Of a stretch of 40,391 nt of DNA, positions 25,488 through 32,249 are shown piece after piece; position 1 is the stretch's first letter, and each line of letters begins with the position of its first letter. The position numbers and the translations under genes were made by a program. The DNA is from PALSA-1355 sp031400775 (GTDB taxonomy: Bacteria > Planctomycetota > Planctomycetia > Pirellulales > PALSA-1355): assembly GCA_031400775.1 (NCBI GenBank), contig JANNQN010000066.1, forward strand, positions 1-40,391, given 5' to 3'. The notes beneath the pieces are model-generated. The model saw nothing but the letters and a program-made list of their open reading frames with translations. It ran no database searches and was not told the origin of the DNA.

Positions 25488-26816
25488 CTATTTGTACAGC
25501 GCCAGCCGCGCGGCGTCGAGGACTTCCGAGACCCCGCGATCCGACTGACTCAGCAGCGTCAGAAAGACGCTCAAGGTCATGAGTGCATCGGCCACCGGCG
25601 GATCGCCGGCAAACCAAAATCGGCCGCTGGCTCCGCCGCCAAAGACGGCGCCGCCGGCGACGATCGCATCATACGCTTCTTGTCTCGTGTCTCCACCCCG
25701 CACGACGCAAGCGCCCGCGCGCTCGAGCGAACTGGCCAGGTTGTCGCTGGCTTCGCGCTCGACGAACAGCGACACGCCCGGTCGCTCGCGGCAGATGTAC
25801 TCGGCCAAGGTCAACAACAGAACCTTGCCGTCCACCGGCTTGCCGAATTCGTCGACCAGGCGGCAAGTCTCTCCGTCGCCATCGATCCACAAGCCAAAAT
25901 GAGCGCGCTGGGCCAGCACGCGTCGCCCGACGGCTTCGACGCGGCGGTCGGCAAACGAACCGTCGCTCGAGCTGGCGTCGATCGATTGCAGGCCGCCGTC
26001 GATCGCGCGGTCGCGCAGCACCTGGCAGGCACCGTGCGCGCTGAGTGCGTGAAAATATCGCACCAGCGGCTCGCAGGTTGTGTCGAGCACGAACCTCAGC
26101 GGTCTCAAACCGTGGAACAAGCTGGCCAACGGCGGCAAGTAGAGATCGCTGGCGCTGGCGCGTTGCAATCCGCCGCCGCGCCGCTTGGGACGCGACGTGC
26201 CGGACGCTTCGTATGGCTCTCGCATCGCATCCAGTTCGCCGGGCGACGACCAGGGCCTTCCGTGTTTGCCCCACAGTTTGAACCCGATCGCGTGCGGTTC
26301 GCCGCTGAAATTTCCGATCCACACCGCCGCGTCGGCACGCAGATGCTGCCCCAGGACACTCAGGGAGGCCGAAGTCACGGCGCCCGTTTCAACGGCCCGA
26401 CAGCCCGAGAGTTGTAGCGTCTCGCAAACGGCCGCCACCAACTCGGCCGTCGACCAATGTCCGTCGGCGCCTACCAGAATGCAGGGCGATCGCGAGGGAT
26501 CGCGGTGCCACTCCCAGGCGATCGACGCTAGTGCGCCTGCGAAGCGGCGCGCGAGCGGCGGATCGCACTGGTTTGGCGAAGCACTCTCGAATCCTTCGCC
26601 CGTGAATTGCGGCGGACGATGTGGGCGCCGGTCGATCTCACCCCAGCGGCGAATCTCGATCGGCGAAAGATGCCGCACGTCAGCGCGATGCTCACACTGG
26701 CGGCAAGGGGCATAGAAAGTCGCCAGCCGGGCCAGATGCACGGCGCGGTCGATCGCACGAGACTCGCCTGGGCAGCGATACGTTTCGACGTCTGCGGACA
26801 AATGCGTTTCATCCAT
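25488..26816 (-). CDS. phosphohexomutase-like protein with altered active-site loops
   Basis: The 442-residue protein follows the alpha-D-phosphohexomutase (phosphomannomutase/phosphoglucomutase) order of domains but with changed signatures. The phosphoserine loop TASHNP reads GNFSGEP (168-174), followed by the conserved GFKLWGKHG. The metal loop DGDGDR reads DGDGETC (312-318). The sugar loop GGEXSGH reads GGGASGR (393-399). A 60-residue N-terminal extension carries Cys15, Cys38, Cys41 and His43 (RCPG and PCRQCEHR), which could form a zinc site. Loss of the catalytic Ser-His, the third metal Asp and the sugar-binding Glu argues against ordinary mutase activity; it may bind a sugar phosphate or be regulatory. 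It lies 77 bases downstream of the sigma-factor gene on the same strand. Confidence 0.78.
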   Translation of the reverse strand: MDETHLSADVETYRCPGESRAIDRAVHLARLATFYAPCRQCEHRADVRHLSPIEIRRWGEIDRRPHRPPQFTGEGFESASPNQCDPPLARRFAGALASIAWEWHRDPSRSPCILVGADGHWSTAELVAAVCETLQLSGCRAVETGAVTSASLSVLGQHLRADAAVWIGNFSGEPHAIGFKLWGKHGRPWSSPGELDAMREPYEASGTSRPKRRGGGLQRASASDLYLPPLASLFHGLRPLRFVLDTTCEPLVRYFHALSAHGACQVLRDRAIDGGLQSIDASSSDGSFADRRVEAVGRRVLAQRAHFGLWIDGDGETCRLVDEFGKPVDGKVLLLTLAEYICRERPGVSLFVEREASDNLASSLERAGACVVRGGDTRQEAYDAIVAGGAVFGGGASGRFWFAGDPPVADALMTLSVFLTLLSQSDRGVSEVLDAARLALYK

Positions 26817-26893
26817 GAAACATGCCGGCTCTGCGATTGGCGCGAGTGCTTAACCGGCACGCGCCAACATTCAATTTTCGCGCGACGAAACGA

Positions 26894-27463
26894 CTACACG
26901 TTCTCGTCGGCCCGACGCATCTTGCGACGCGCACGACTGAGCGTCGGTCCAACGCTGTTCTCGGGCAATCCGACGGCGGAGCTGATTTCCTGGTAGCTCT
27001 TGCCTTCCAAGTGATACATGCGGACAACCTTGGCCTCGGCGCCCTCCAATTCGGCCAGCAGTCGCTCGACTTGCTCGCGATCGCTGACGCGGCTTTCGGA
27101 CTCGGCACTAACCAGTGCCAGCTCTTCGGACGAGGCGCTAGCATCCAAGCGGGAAGATGATTTTTGCTTGAGCATCTCGGCCACCACGACGCGGCGGGCG
27201 ATGACCGTCAAATAGGTCGCCAGGCTGCTCTCGCCGCGGAAGTTGCGCAGCACGGACAGGTCTTCCTTGACGATGGCCAGAAAAACGTGCGCCGCCAGAT
27301 CCTCTCGGTCTTCGCTGCTCAGTCGAAGCGAGCGGCTTTGAGCCGAGTGATTCACGACGTGGACCACCAGGCCCATGAAACGATCGACGAAATCTTCCCA
27401 CGCTCGTGGCTTCCGAGCCAGGCAGCGCTGGAGGAGATTGCGGTCGATCTCAGAGAGTGCCAC
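26894..27463 (-). CDS. ECF-type RNA polymerase sigma factor (GTG start)
   Basis: The 189-residue protein has a sigma region 2 (about 20-95, with the helix LAAHVFLAIVKEDLSVLRNF and RGESSLATYLTVIARRVV) and a sigma region 4 helix-turn-helix (about 135-185, YQEISSAVGLPENSVGPTLSRARRKMR). Regions 1 and 3 are absent, as in ECF sigmas. It starts at GTG 27463, preceded by AAGGG eight bases upstream; the next Met lies inside region 2. No anti-sigma factor gene is adjacent. A plausible sigma70 promoter lies about 95 bases upstream. The phosphohexomutase-like and aminotransferase genes follow in the same direction. Confidence 0.9.
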   Translation of the reverse strand: MALSEIDRNLLQRCLARKPRAWEDFVDRFMGLVVHVVNHSAQSRSLRLSSEDREDLAAHVFLAIVKEDLSVLRNFRGESSLATYLTVIARRVVVAEMLKQKSSSRLDASASSEELALVSAESESRVSDREQVERLLAELEGAEAKVVRMYHLEGKSYQEISSAVGLPENSVGPTLSRARRKMRRADENV

Positions 27464-27559
27464 AGGCGCGACCCTTATGAATCGCTGATTTTCGAGGCCG
27501 GAGATGTGCCGACCGCCGCAGGAACCGCGAAATGCTTGCCGAAAGTGTTAATACCTATG

Positions 27560-27588
27560 ATTTTAAGTTGGATCGTGTAACGAAGCAA
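27560..27588 (-). promoter_or_regulatory. candidate sigma70 promoter for the ECF sigma gene
   Basis: On the minus strand TTGCTT, 17 bases, TAAAAT. The -10 has five of six consensus bases. A start here would give a leader of about 90 bases before the GTG. Confidence 0.45.
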
Positions 27589-27630
27589 GTCTGAGTTGTT
27601 TTATACCGATTATTGTGTGAAGTCCTTTGC

Positions 27631-27659
27631 TTGACACTCTCGCGAACGAGCACTAGAAT
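27631..27659 (+). promoter_or_regulatory. strong sigma70-type promoter for the ferredoxin gene
   Basis: TTGACA at 27631-27636, a 17-base spacer, then TAGAAT at 27654-27659. The -35 is perfect, the spacer ideal and the -10 has one mismatch. Transcription would begin near 27666, leaving about 275 untranslated bases. Confidence 0.65.
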
Positions 27660-27686
27660 TCGCGCGACGAACAAAAAAGGGGCCTT

Positions 27687-27711
27687 CAAGTGCTTTTGCG
27701 TCAAGCACTTG
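27687..27711 (+). promoter_or_regulatory. leader hairpin upstream of the ferredoxin gene
   Basis: CAAGTGCTT and AAGCACTTG form a perfect 9-bp stem with a 7-base loop, starting about 20 bases into the predicted transcript. No T-run follows. The 3' arm overlaps the second TTGACA box, so it could also be an operator. Confidence 0.45.
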
Positions 27712-27940
27712 ACACCCTCGAACTACTTGACTGCCCTTGAAGTGAGACGAACGTTCAGCGAGACAACCGTTAGACGCTCTCCCTCTCGACTGTGGCCGTG
27801 CCAGCAGCAAATCGCTCGCCCCGGAAGGCGCCTGTGGCGATCCTCCAGGACCGAGCGGCCGGCTCGACCGGAGTGAGCGTGCGAGCGCCCGAGTTCCCCC
27901 GATCCGCGTCGCTTTCGACGCCACAAGGAGAGATCAGTCC

Positions 27941-28219
27941 ATGACTCACGTTGTTGCCGAACCATGCTTCGCCTGCAAGTACACCGACTGCGTGGTGGTG
28001 TGCCCCGTGGAGTGCTTCTACGAGGGCGAGAAGATGCTGTATATCCATCCGGATGAGTGCATCGATTGCGAAGCGTGCGTTCCGGAATGCCCGGTCGAAG
28101 CCATCTTCCACGAGGACAACCTGCCCGAGCAGTGGAAGGAATTCACCGCGCTCAACGCCGAGATGTCCCCGCAGTGCCCGGTCATCACCGAGAAGAAAGA
28201 GCCGCTGGCCGGCGCTTAA
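27941..28219 (+). CDS. fdxA: seven-iron ferredoxin (3Fe-4S / 4Fe-4S)
   Basis: The 92-residue cytoplasmic electron carrier has the cysteine pattern of Azotobacter-type seven-iron ferredoxins: Cys9-x7-Cys17-x3-Cys21-Pro and Cys40-x2-Cys43-x2-Cys46-x3-Cys50-Pro. The second set supplies most of the 4Fe-4S ligands; Cys12 and Cys25 match the extra cysteines of the family. The length is near the 100-110 of FdxA, with a shortened C-terminal tail. AAGGAG ten bases upstream supports ATG 27941. It is alone on its strand, with a long leader in front and a convergent HNH gene behind. Confidence 0.95.
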   Translation: MTHVVAEPCFACKYTDCVVVCPVECFYEGEKMLYIHPDECIDCEACVPECPVEAIFHEDNLPEQWKEFTALNAEMSPQCPVITEKKEPLAGA

Positions 28220-28351
28220 TCGGCAGATGGGACCGCGAGGGCGGGCGACAACACTTGCGCCTGCGCGTTGGGATCGACTGGAATGCGGGCCGCACGGCTC
28301 GCATGGGCACGTTGCGCCGTCCTGCTATGCCGGCGTCTAATTCGCCAAGGT

Positions 28352-28990
28352 CTACTTGAGGTCCACCGACCAGTAGGCGCTATCCAGAAACGTCTTCCAG
28401 CTCTCGTATTTCGGATTGCCCAGCTTGATCGCCAACAACGGGCTCCGCTTGGGCTTGACCGGCAGACGAATCAGCTTCATGTGAGCTTCCTGCGGGGTGC
28501 GGCCCCCTTTTCTCACGTTGCAGGCCACGCAACTGCACACGATGTTTTCCCAGCAGGTCTGGCCGTTGCGACTCTTGGGCACCACGTGATCCAGGCTCAG
28601 CTCGCTAGTCGGAAAACTACGGCCGCAATATTGGCAATGGTTTCCGTCGCGGGCGAACAGGTTGCGGCGATTGAAGCGAATCGTTTGCTTCGGCACGCGA
28701 TCGAACGATAGCAGCCGGATCACGCGCGGCACCTGGATCTCGAAATTCACCGACGAAATCCAATCCTCGTGCGGCTCCTTGAACGAGGCCCGCAGCTCGC
28801 TCACTTCGCGCCAGGAGTCGAAGCTGTAATTGGCGAATTGGCCCTCTTGCAGGTGAATCACCTCGGCCAGCTCACGAAACAACAGCCCGAAGGCGCGTCG
28901 CACGTTGACCACGTGAACCGCCATATAAAAGCGATTGAGCACCAGGACGCTGGCGCCCAGAGGATTGGCGGCTATCGCCGAACTCGTCAT
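28352..28990 (-). CDS. HNH endonuclease family protein
   Basis: The 212-residue protein has a C-terminal HNH domain: Cys119-x2-Cys122 (CQYC), LDHVVPKS with Asp134-His135, Asn149 in CWENI, and Cys154-x2-Cys157 in CSCVACNVRKG. The two Cys pairs form the structural zinc site and DH/N/N the metal-dependent nuclease centre. The N-terminal 100 residues are a conserved extension of unknown role (FGLLFRELAEVIHL, LSFDRVPKQTIRFNRRN). Such stand-alone HNH proteins are common housekeeping genes in planctomycetes and need not be part of a mobile intron or defence system; no such context is seen. GGGAG precedes ATG 28990. Confidence 0.9.
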   Translation of the reverse strand: MTSSAIAANPLGASVLVLNRFYMAVHVVNVRRAFGLLFRELAEVIHLQEGQFANYSFDSWREVSELRASFKEPHEDWISSVNFEIQVPRVIRLLSFDRVPKQTIRFNRRNLFARDGNHCQYCGRSFPTSELSLDHVVPKSRNGQTCWENIVCSCVACNVRKGGRTPQEAHMKLIRLPVKPKRSPLLAIKLGNPKYESWKTFLDSAYWSVDLK

Positions 28991-29448
28991 GGAGAACTCC
29001 CGCGCTAAACGAGGATTCCCGCACTGCGGCCGTGTGCATCACCACTTTTTGCGAGCGAACCGACGAAGTCCACCGGACACTCGGCCGTTTTTTGCGGGCG
29101 AACGATTGCGGTCCGCCGGCTCTGCACTGGAGCCCTATTCTAATCGGCGCCCCGGCGGCAGACTAGTGCAGAGGGAGCCTGAAACGGCCGCCCTGGTCGA
29201 ATGAATTCAGCCCGGGCGCCCGAACTCGCACAACGTGGCCCCAACGGCCCGCAGTAGCACGAGCGCGCTTAGCGGGGCTTGTCAAGCAACTGTTTCCACG
29301 ATTCTCATCCCGTGAAAACAATCGTAAAAAAATGGCCGAGTATGTCTTGCCCTGCTTCGAGAACTCGCATTAGGATGGAAACCGGCGGAGTTACTGAAAC
29401 AGTGCAGGGGACGGAAGCCAACACCTCTTAGTCGCGGGGAAGCTGACG
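28991..29448. other. divergent intergenic region
   Basis: This 458-base gap between the HNH gene and the small Cys-pair protein shows no supported gene. A 15-base direct repeat with one mismatch (TTTTTGCGAGCGAAC at 29046, TTTTTGCGGGCGAAC at 29089) lies in the HNH-proximal half. TTGCCC, 18 bases, TAGGAT at 29347-29376 is a weak promoter candidate for the rightward gene. Confidence 0.4.
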
Positions 29449-29754
29449 ATGATTCACTTTTCATGTGATTGCTGCAAGCGGGCACTCGATCCCGAGGACC
29501 TGCGCTATGTCGTGAAGATGGAAGTCTACGCGGCGTTCGATCCCACAGCCATGGACGAGCGCGAAGACGACCGGGACCACTTGCAGGAAATTCAGGAAAT
29601 TCTGCAACGGACCGAAGACGCTACGGATCCGCAAATCAGCCACGACGTGTACGAGCAACTTCGGTTCGACTTGTGCACCGAGTGCCGCAAGAAGTTCATC
29701 AAGAATCCGCTGGGACGCGACCACTCCAAGCAGTTCGACTTCAGCAAGAACTAA
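29449..29754 (+). CDS. small protein with two cysteine pairs (zinc-ribbon-like)
   Basis: The 101-residue protein has FSCDCCKRAL (Cys6, Cys8, Cys9) at the N-terminus and LCTECRKKF (Cys76, Cys79) near the C-terminus. The four outer cysteines could bind one zinc ion, bringing the ends together around a central acidic helical part (DEREDDRDHLQEIQEILQR). There is no signal peptide. I do not recognise a named family, although the layout suggests a conserved small protein. The nuclease gene that follows is in the same frame and begins within about 70 bases of its stop. Confidence 0.75.
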   Translation: MIHFSCDCCKRALDPEDLRYVVKMEVYAAFDPTAMDEREDDRDHLQEIQEILQRTEDATDPQISHDVYEQLRFDLCTECRKKFIKNPLGRDHSKQFDFSKN

Positions 29755-29823
29755 GCGGAGCGAGTCGCTATCTCCCCAGGCCGACGCTTCCGTCGTCAAC
29801 CCTATCGCACGCTGGCGATCTGC

Positions 29824-30312
29824 GTGGCGCTGGTCGTGCTCTTTCTGGTCCGCTACTTTAGCGGCGAGCTTCCGCCGACGCCGCCCGAACCGCTGGCGCC
29901 CGGCGTGCATCGCCTGGTGCGCGTGATCGACGGCGACACGCTCATCTTCGCGCCACACGCCACGGTGAGGCTGATCGGCGTCGACACGCCGGAAACCGTC
30001 AAGCCAGAGCATTCCGTCGAGCGGTTTGGGCCCGAGGCCACGGCGTTCACGCGCGAGTTTCTCGCGGGCGGCGAGGCCCGGTTGTCGTTCGATCGCGAGC
30101 GGGTCGATCGCTTCGGCCGCTTTCTGGCTTATGTGTGGGTCGACGAGCGGATGCTGAACGAAGAACTGGTGCGCGTCGGCCTGGCTCGTTTCGAAGCGCA
30201 CTTCTCCTATTCGCAAGCCAACAAAGATCGCTTTCGCCGCGCCCAGCAAGAAGCCAGGCGCGAGCACCTGGGCATCTGGTCGCAAGGCGGGGTGCTAGGG
30301 CCCCAGCGGTAG
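29824..30312 (+). CDS. membrane-anchored thermonuclease (SNase family)
   Basis: The staphylococcal-nuclease-like domain spans residues about 28-155. Active-site residues are Arg49 (VRLIGVDTPE), Asp54, Glu57 and Arg99 (DRFGRFLAYV), matching Arg35, Asp40, Glu43 and Arg87 of the Staphylococcus enzyme. A hydrophobic N-terminus indicates export or anchoring. The start is uncertain: GTG 29824 lies inside the hydrophobic stretch, yet the frame upstream reads a convincing basic N-terminus (RRFRRQPYRTLAICVALVV) without any ATG, GTG or TTG after the previous stop. ATC 29770, nine bases after GGAG, or CTG 29812 are rare-start candidates. A 468-base segment of this gene is duplicated at 31782. Confidence 0.85.
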   Translation: MALVVLFLVRYFSGELPPTPPEPLAPGVHRLVRVIDGDTLIFAPHATVRLIGVDTPETVKPEHSVERFGPEATAFTREFLAGGEARLSFDRERVDRFGRFLAYVWVDERMLNEELVRVGLARFEAHFSYSQANKDRFRRAQQEARREHLGIWSQGGVLGPQR

Positions 30313-30330
30313 GTCATGCCGTGGCATGAC
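30309..30330. repeat. single GTCATGCC palindrome at convergent gene ends
   Basis: One arm of the GTAG+GTCATGCC palindrome family, with GT instead of TT at the centre. It contains both the nuclease stop (TAG 30310-30312) and the stop of the convergent PEP-CTERM gene (TGA, 30316-30314), so it encodes the last residues of the latter. Confidence 0.85.
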
Positions 30331-31315
30331 GATTTCTTCCGTTCGTACGGCGACGAATCGGCCTGCGCAGCAGGTTACCCGCGCTCATTGCCAGCACGCC
30401 GCCAATGGCCAGCCGCCACGTGGCCGGCTCGGGCACGCTGAAGGCGTAGTAGTAAAGCGGCTGCGGTCCCTGGCCGTCCCATTCGCTGGTCGTGTAAAAG
30501 CCCTTGCCGTCAGCGGCCCAGCCGATCGCTTCGCCCTGAACCTCGGCCGCCAACGTGATCGGAATACCAACTCCGATAAGTGCCTGGCCCACAGTCTGGT
30601 TCGCCGCACGTTCGAAAAGGTAGGCGGTGGTTGAACGGTCGCGGACCAAGATGTGCAATCCGTCGGGCGAAATGTCAGCGCCGCTGGGCCTGTCGAGCGT
30701 TGCGCCAAGCGTGCCCAGAGACGTGAGCTGGGTGATGCCAGCGGAGTCAAAGGCGCTGGCCGGGGCGCTATAGATTTGCCCGCTTGGGGCTTTGGTGATG
30801 ATGAACAGATCGCCGCTCAACGGGTCGACCAACAGCGATTCGGAGTTCCGAGCGCCGCCCGGGTATTGCAGGAGCGCCTGCTTGTAGTTTGCCGCCGCGA
30901 TCGTACCGCCGGTCGAGACGAGCGGTTCATCGGTGCGAAAGACCGAGATTTGCGAGCGATTCGCGTCGTTGTCGCCGATGTCGCCCAGGTAGAGATAATT
31001 TCCGCCGCCGGCCTTGGGACCGATCGCGATGTCTTCCCAATCGGTGTTTGTCGCTCCGTTGAGCGAGAACTGCCCCTGTAGCGCGCCTGTCGAGGCAATG
31101 GCATAGAAATTAGCAGCGTCGCCCTTGTCGTTGTGAACCCACAGGCTGCCAGGCAGCGAGCGGCTGCCGACGATCCCCGAGATTTCGGTCAATGTCGAAG
31201 CGGAGATGATGCCGACGAGTTGCGGCCCCGAGATACTGACGGCCAGCACGGGTCGCGCGGTCCCCAGCAGCATCGATAGGGTCAAAAACGCTACATGATA
31301 TCGTGTTGCGGTCAT
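30314..31315 (-). CDS. PEP-CTERM sorted, probable beta-propeller surface protein
   Basis: The 333-residue protein starts with a signal peptide (MTATRYHVAFLTLSMLLGTA, cleavage near VLA at 25). It ends with a PEP-CTERM signal: VPEPATW at about 294-300, a hydrophobic helix (LAIGGVLAMSAG) and an Arg-rich tail. Such signals are processed by an exosortase, which is not encoded in this window. The body has recurrent beta-rich motifs (DWEDIAIGP, NYLYLGDIGDN, GADISPDGLHILVRD) that look like a propeller; the same DWEDIAIGP-type motif occurs in uncharacterised secreted proteins. Enzymatic function is unknown. The last five residues (RHATA) are encoded by a palindromic repeat unit. Confidence 0.85.
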   Translation of the reverse strand: MTATRYHVAFLTLSMLLGTARPVLAVSISGPQLVGIISASTLTEISGIVGSRSLPGSLWVHNDKGDAANFYAIASTGALQGQFSLNGATNTDWEDIAIGPKAGGGNYLYLGDIGDNDANRSQISVFRTDEPLVSTGGTIAAANYKQALLQYPGGARNSESLLVDPLSGDLFIITKAPSGQIYSAPASAFDSAGITQLTSLGTLGATLDRPSGADISPDGLHILVRDRSTTAYLFERAANQTVGQALIGVGIPITLAAEVQGEAIGWAADGKGFYTTSEWDGQGPQPLYYYAFSVPEPATWRLAIGGVLAMSAGNLLRRPIRRRTNGRNRHATA

Positions 31316-31465
31316 TAGCGCGGGCGCCGTATTGGAGTGGCAGGATCGGAAAGGCTGAACCCTAAATCCGATATGCCGTGGCGTCAACGCGATGCGGCGT
31401 TAGGAAATCGCGAGAGTTGTGTTAGGGAAGTAGTGGACCGACTGTTCTTAATTGTCATCCGCTGT

Positions 31466-31522
31466 GTGGCACTGGCATCTTGCCAGTGCAGGCACTTTTC
31501 ACGGGCAAGATGCCCGTGCCAC
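31466..31522. repeat. REPIN-like pair with a compensatory base-pair change
   Basis: Two inverted 23-base arms (31466-31488 and 31500-31522) are separated by 11 bases. In the left arm the hairpin core is CACTGGCATCTTGCCAGTG; in the right arm, read on the other strand, it is CACGGGCATCTTGCCCGTG. The only two differences pair with each other (T-A against G-C), so both hairpins are preserved. Confidence 0.9.
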
Positions 31523-31547
31523 CCGACAAATAAGCGTAGTCGGTCCA

Positions 31548-31600
31548 GTAGGTCATGCCTTGGCATGACGATCTTTGTCGTTCGTTTTTCGTTGGTCGCG
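31548..31600. repeat. GTCATGCC palindrome with T-rich tail
   Basis: A full arm of the GTCATGCCTTGGCATGAC family (31548-31569) plus a tail of about 31 bases that is shared, with five differences over 34 positions, with the copy at 32264. The element is therefore longer than the palindrome alone. Confidence 0.8.
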
Positions 31601-31683
31601 GCGCCGCAAACGGGAAAGGGCGATCGATTCGTGTTCCGACCAGGCGGCTCAATTGTTGCTGCGTAACGTTAGATCGCCAATTC

Positions 31684-31700
31684 GCGGGATAGTGTCCCGC
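31684..31700. repeat. GCGGGA / TCCCGC palindrome
   Basis: A 6-bp perfect inverted repeat around TAGTG. It is a further short palindrome, of different sequence from its neighbours, lying alone in noncoding DNA. Confidence 0.5.
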
Positions 31701-31755
31701 CGATGACCAGGCATCATCACGATGACAAATGAGATTCACGGTGTCGCAAGAATTC

Positions 31756-31777
31756 GTCATGCCAAGGCATGACCTAC
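31756..31777. repeat. GTCATGCC palindrome, inverted orientation, abutting the nuclease copy
   Basis: A perfect 22-base arm in the opposite orientation to the one at 31548. Its last base is five bases before the first base of homology to the upstream nuclease gene. Confidence 0.85.
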
Positions 31778-31781
31778 CTGG

Positions 31782-32249
31782 CTGGTCCGCTACTTTAGCG
31801 GCGAGCTTCCGCCGACGCCGCCCGAACCGCTGGCGCCCGGCGTGCATCGCCTGGTGCGCGTGATCGACGGCGACACGCTCATCTTCGAGCCACACGCCAC
31901 GGTGAGGCTGATCGGCGTCGACACGCCGGAAACCGTCAAGCCAGAGCATTCCGTCGAGCGGTTTGGGCCCGAGGCCACGGCGTTCACGCGCGAGTTTCTC
32001 TCGGGCGGAGAGGCCCGGTTGTCGTTCGATCGCGAGCGGGTCGATCGCTTCGGCCGCTTTCTGGCTTATGTGTGGGTCGACGAGCGGATGCTGAACGACG
32101 AATTGGTGCGCGCCGGCCTGGCTCGTTTCGAAGCGCACTTCTCCTATTCGCAAGCCAACAAAGATCGCTTTCGCCGCGCCCAGCAAGAGGCCAAGCGCGA
32201 GCATCTGGGCATCTGGTCGCAAGACGGCGTGCTAGAGCCCCAGCGGTAG
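31782..32249 (+). pseudogene. 5'-truncated duplicate of the thermonuclease gene
   Basis: This segment aligns without gaps to 29845-30312, from within the hydrophobic N-terminus to the stop codon, with about a dozen mismatches by eye, of which about seven change an amino acid. The active-site residues (RLIGVDTPE, DRFGRFLAY) are intact and no frameshift or stop has accumulated. The membrane anchor and any upstream start are missing: the frame is closed by TGA at 31770 and the first usable start is GTG 31842, just before VIDGDT. If translated it would be a cytoplasmic nuclease of 135 residues. It is called a pseudogene because of the missing anchor and lack of a ribosome-binding site, but could be expressed. 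Confidence 0.75.

Larger units (their letters stand above)
27464..27940. other. divergent regulatory region between the sigma factor and ferredoxin genes
   Basis: This 477-base gap has two opposing consensus-like promoters about 65 bases apart and a structured leader of about 275 bases before the ferredoxin. The boxes CTTGACACTCTCGCGAAC (27630) and CTTGACACCCTCGAAC (27708) are near-identical direct repeats 78 bases apart, and a third TTGAC box lies at 27727. The left part is AT-rich compared with the rest of the window. Confidence 0.6.
31316..31781. other. gene-free stretch packed with palindromic repeats
   Basis: This 466-base region between the PEP-CTERM gene and the truncated nuclease copy contains palindromes of three different sequence families, described separately. 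I see no supported coding sequence on either strand. Confidence 0.6.

Noticed and set aside
27613..27876. 87-codon open frame through the ferredoxin leader
   Set aside because: It begins upstream of the predicted promoter and its product is a Cys/Arg/Ser mixture without a ribosome-binding site.
28352..28990. HNH gene as part of a defence island or group II intron
   Set aside because: No methylase, reverse transcriptase, helicase or intron structure is nearby; the neighbours are housekeeping genes.
29461..30285. Long open frame antisense to the thermonuclease, with a near-copy at 31455-32222
   Set aside because: The two look like conserved paralogues only because the nuclease gene under them is duplicated. 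The sense frame carries the SNase active site; the antisense frame has no recognisable domain.
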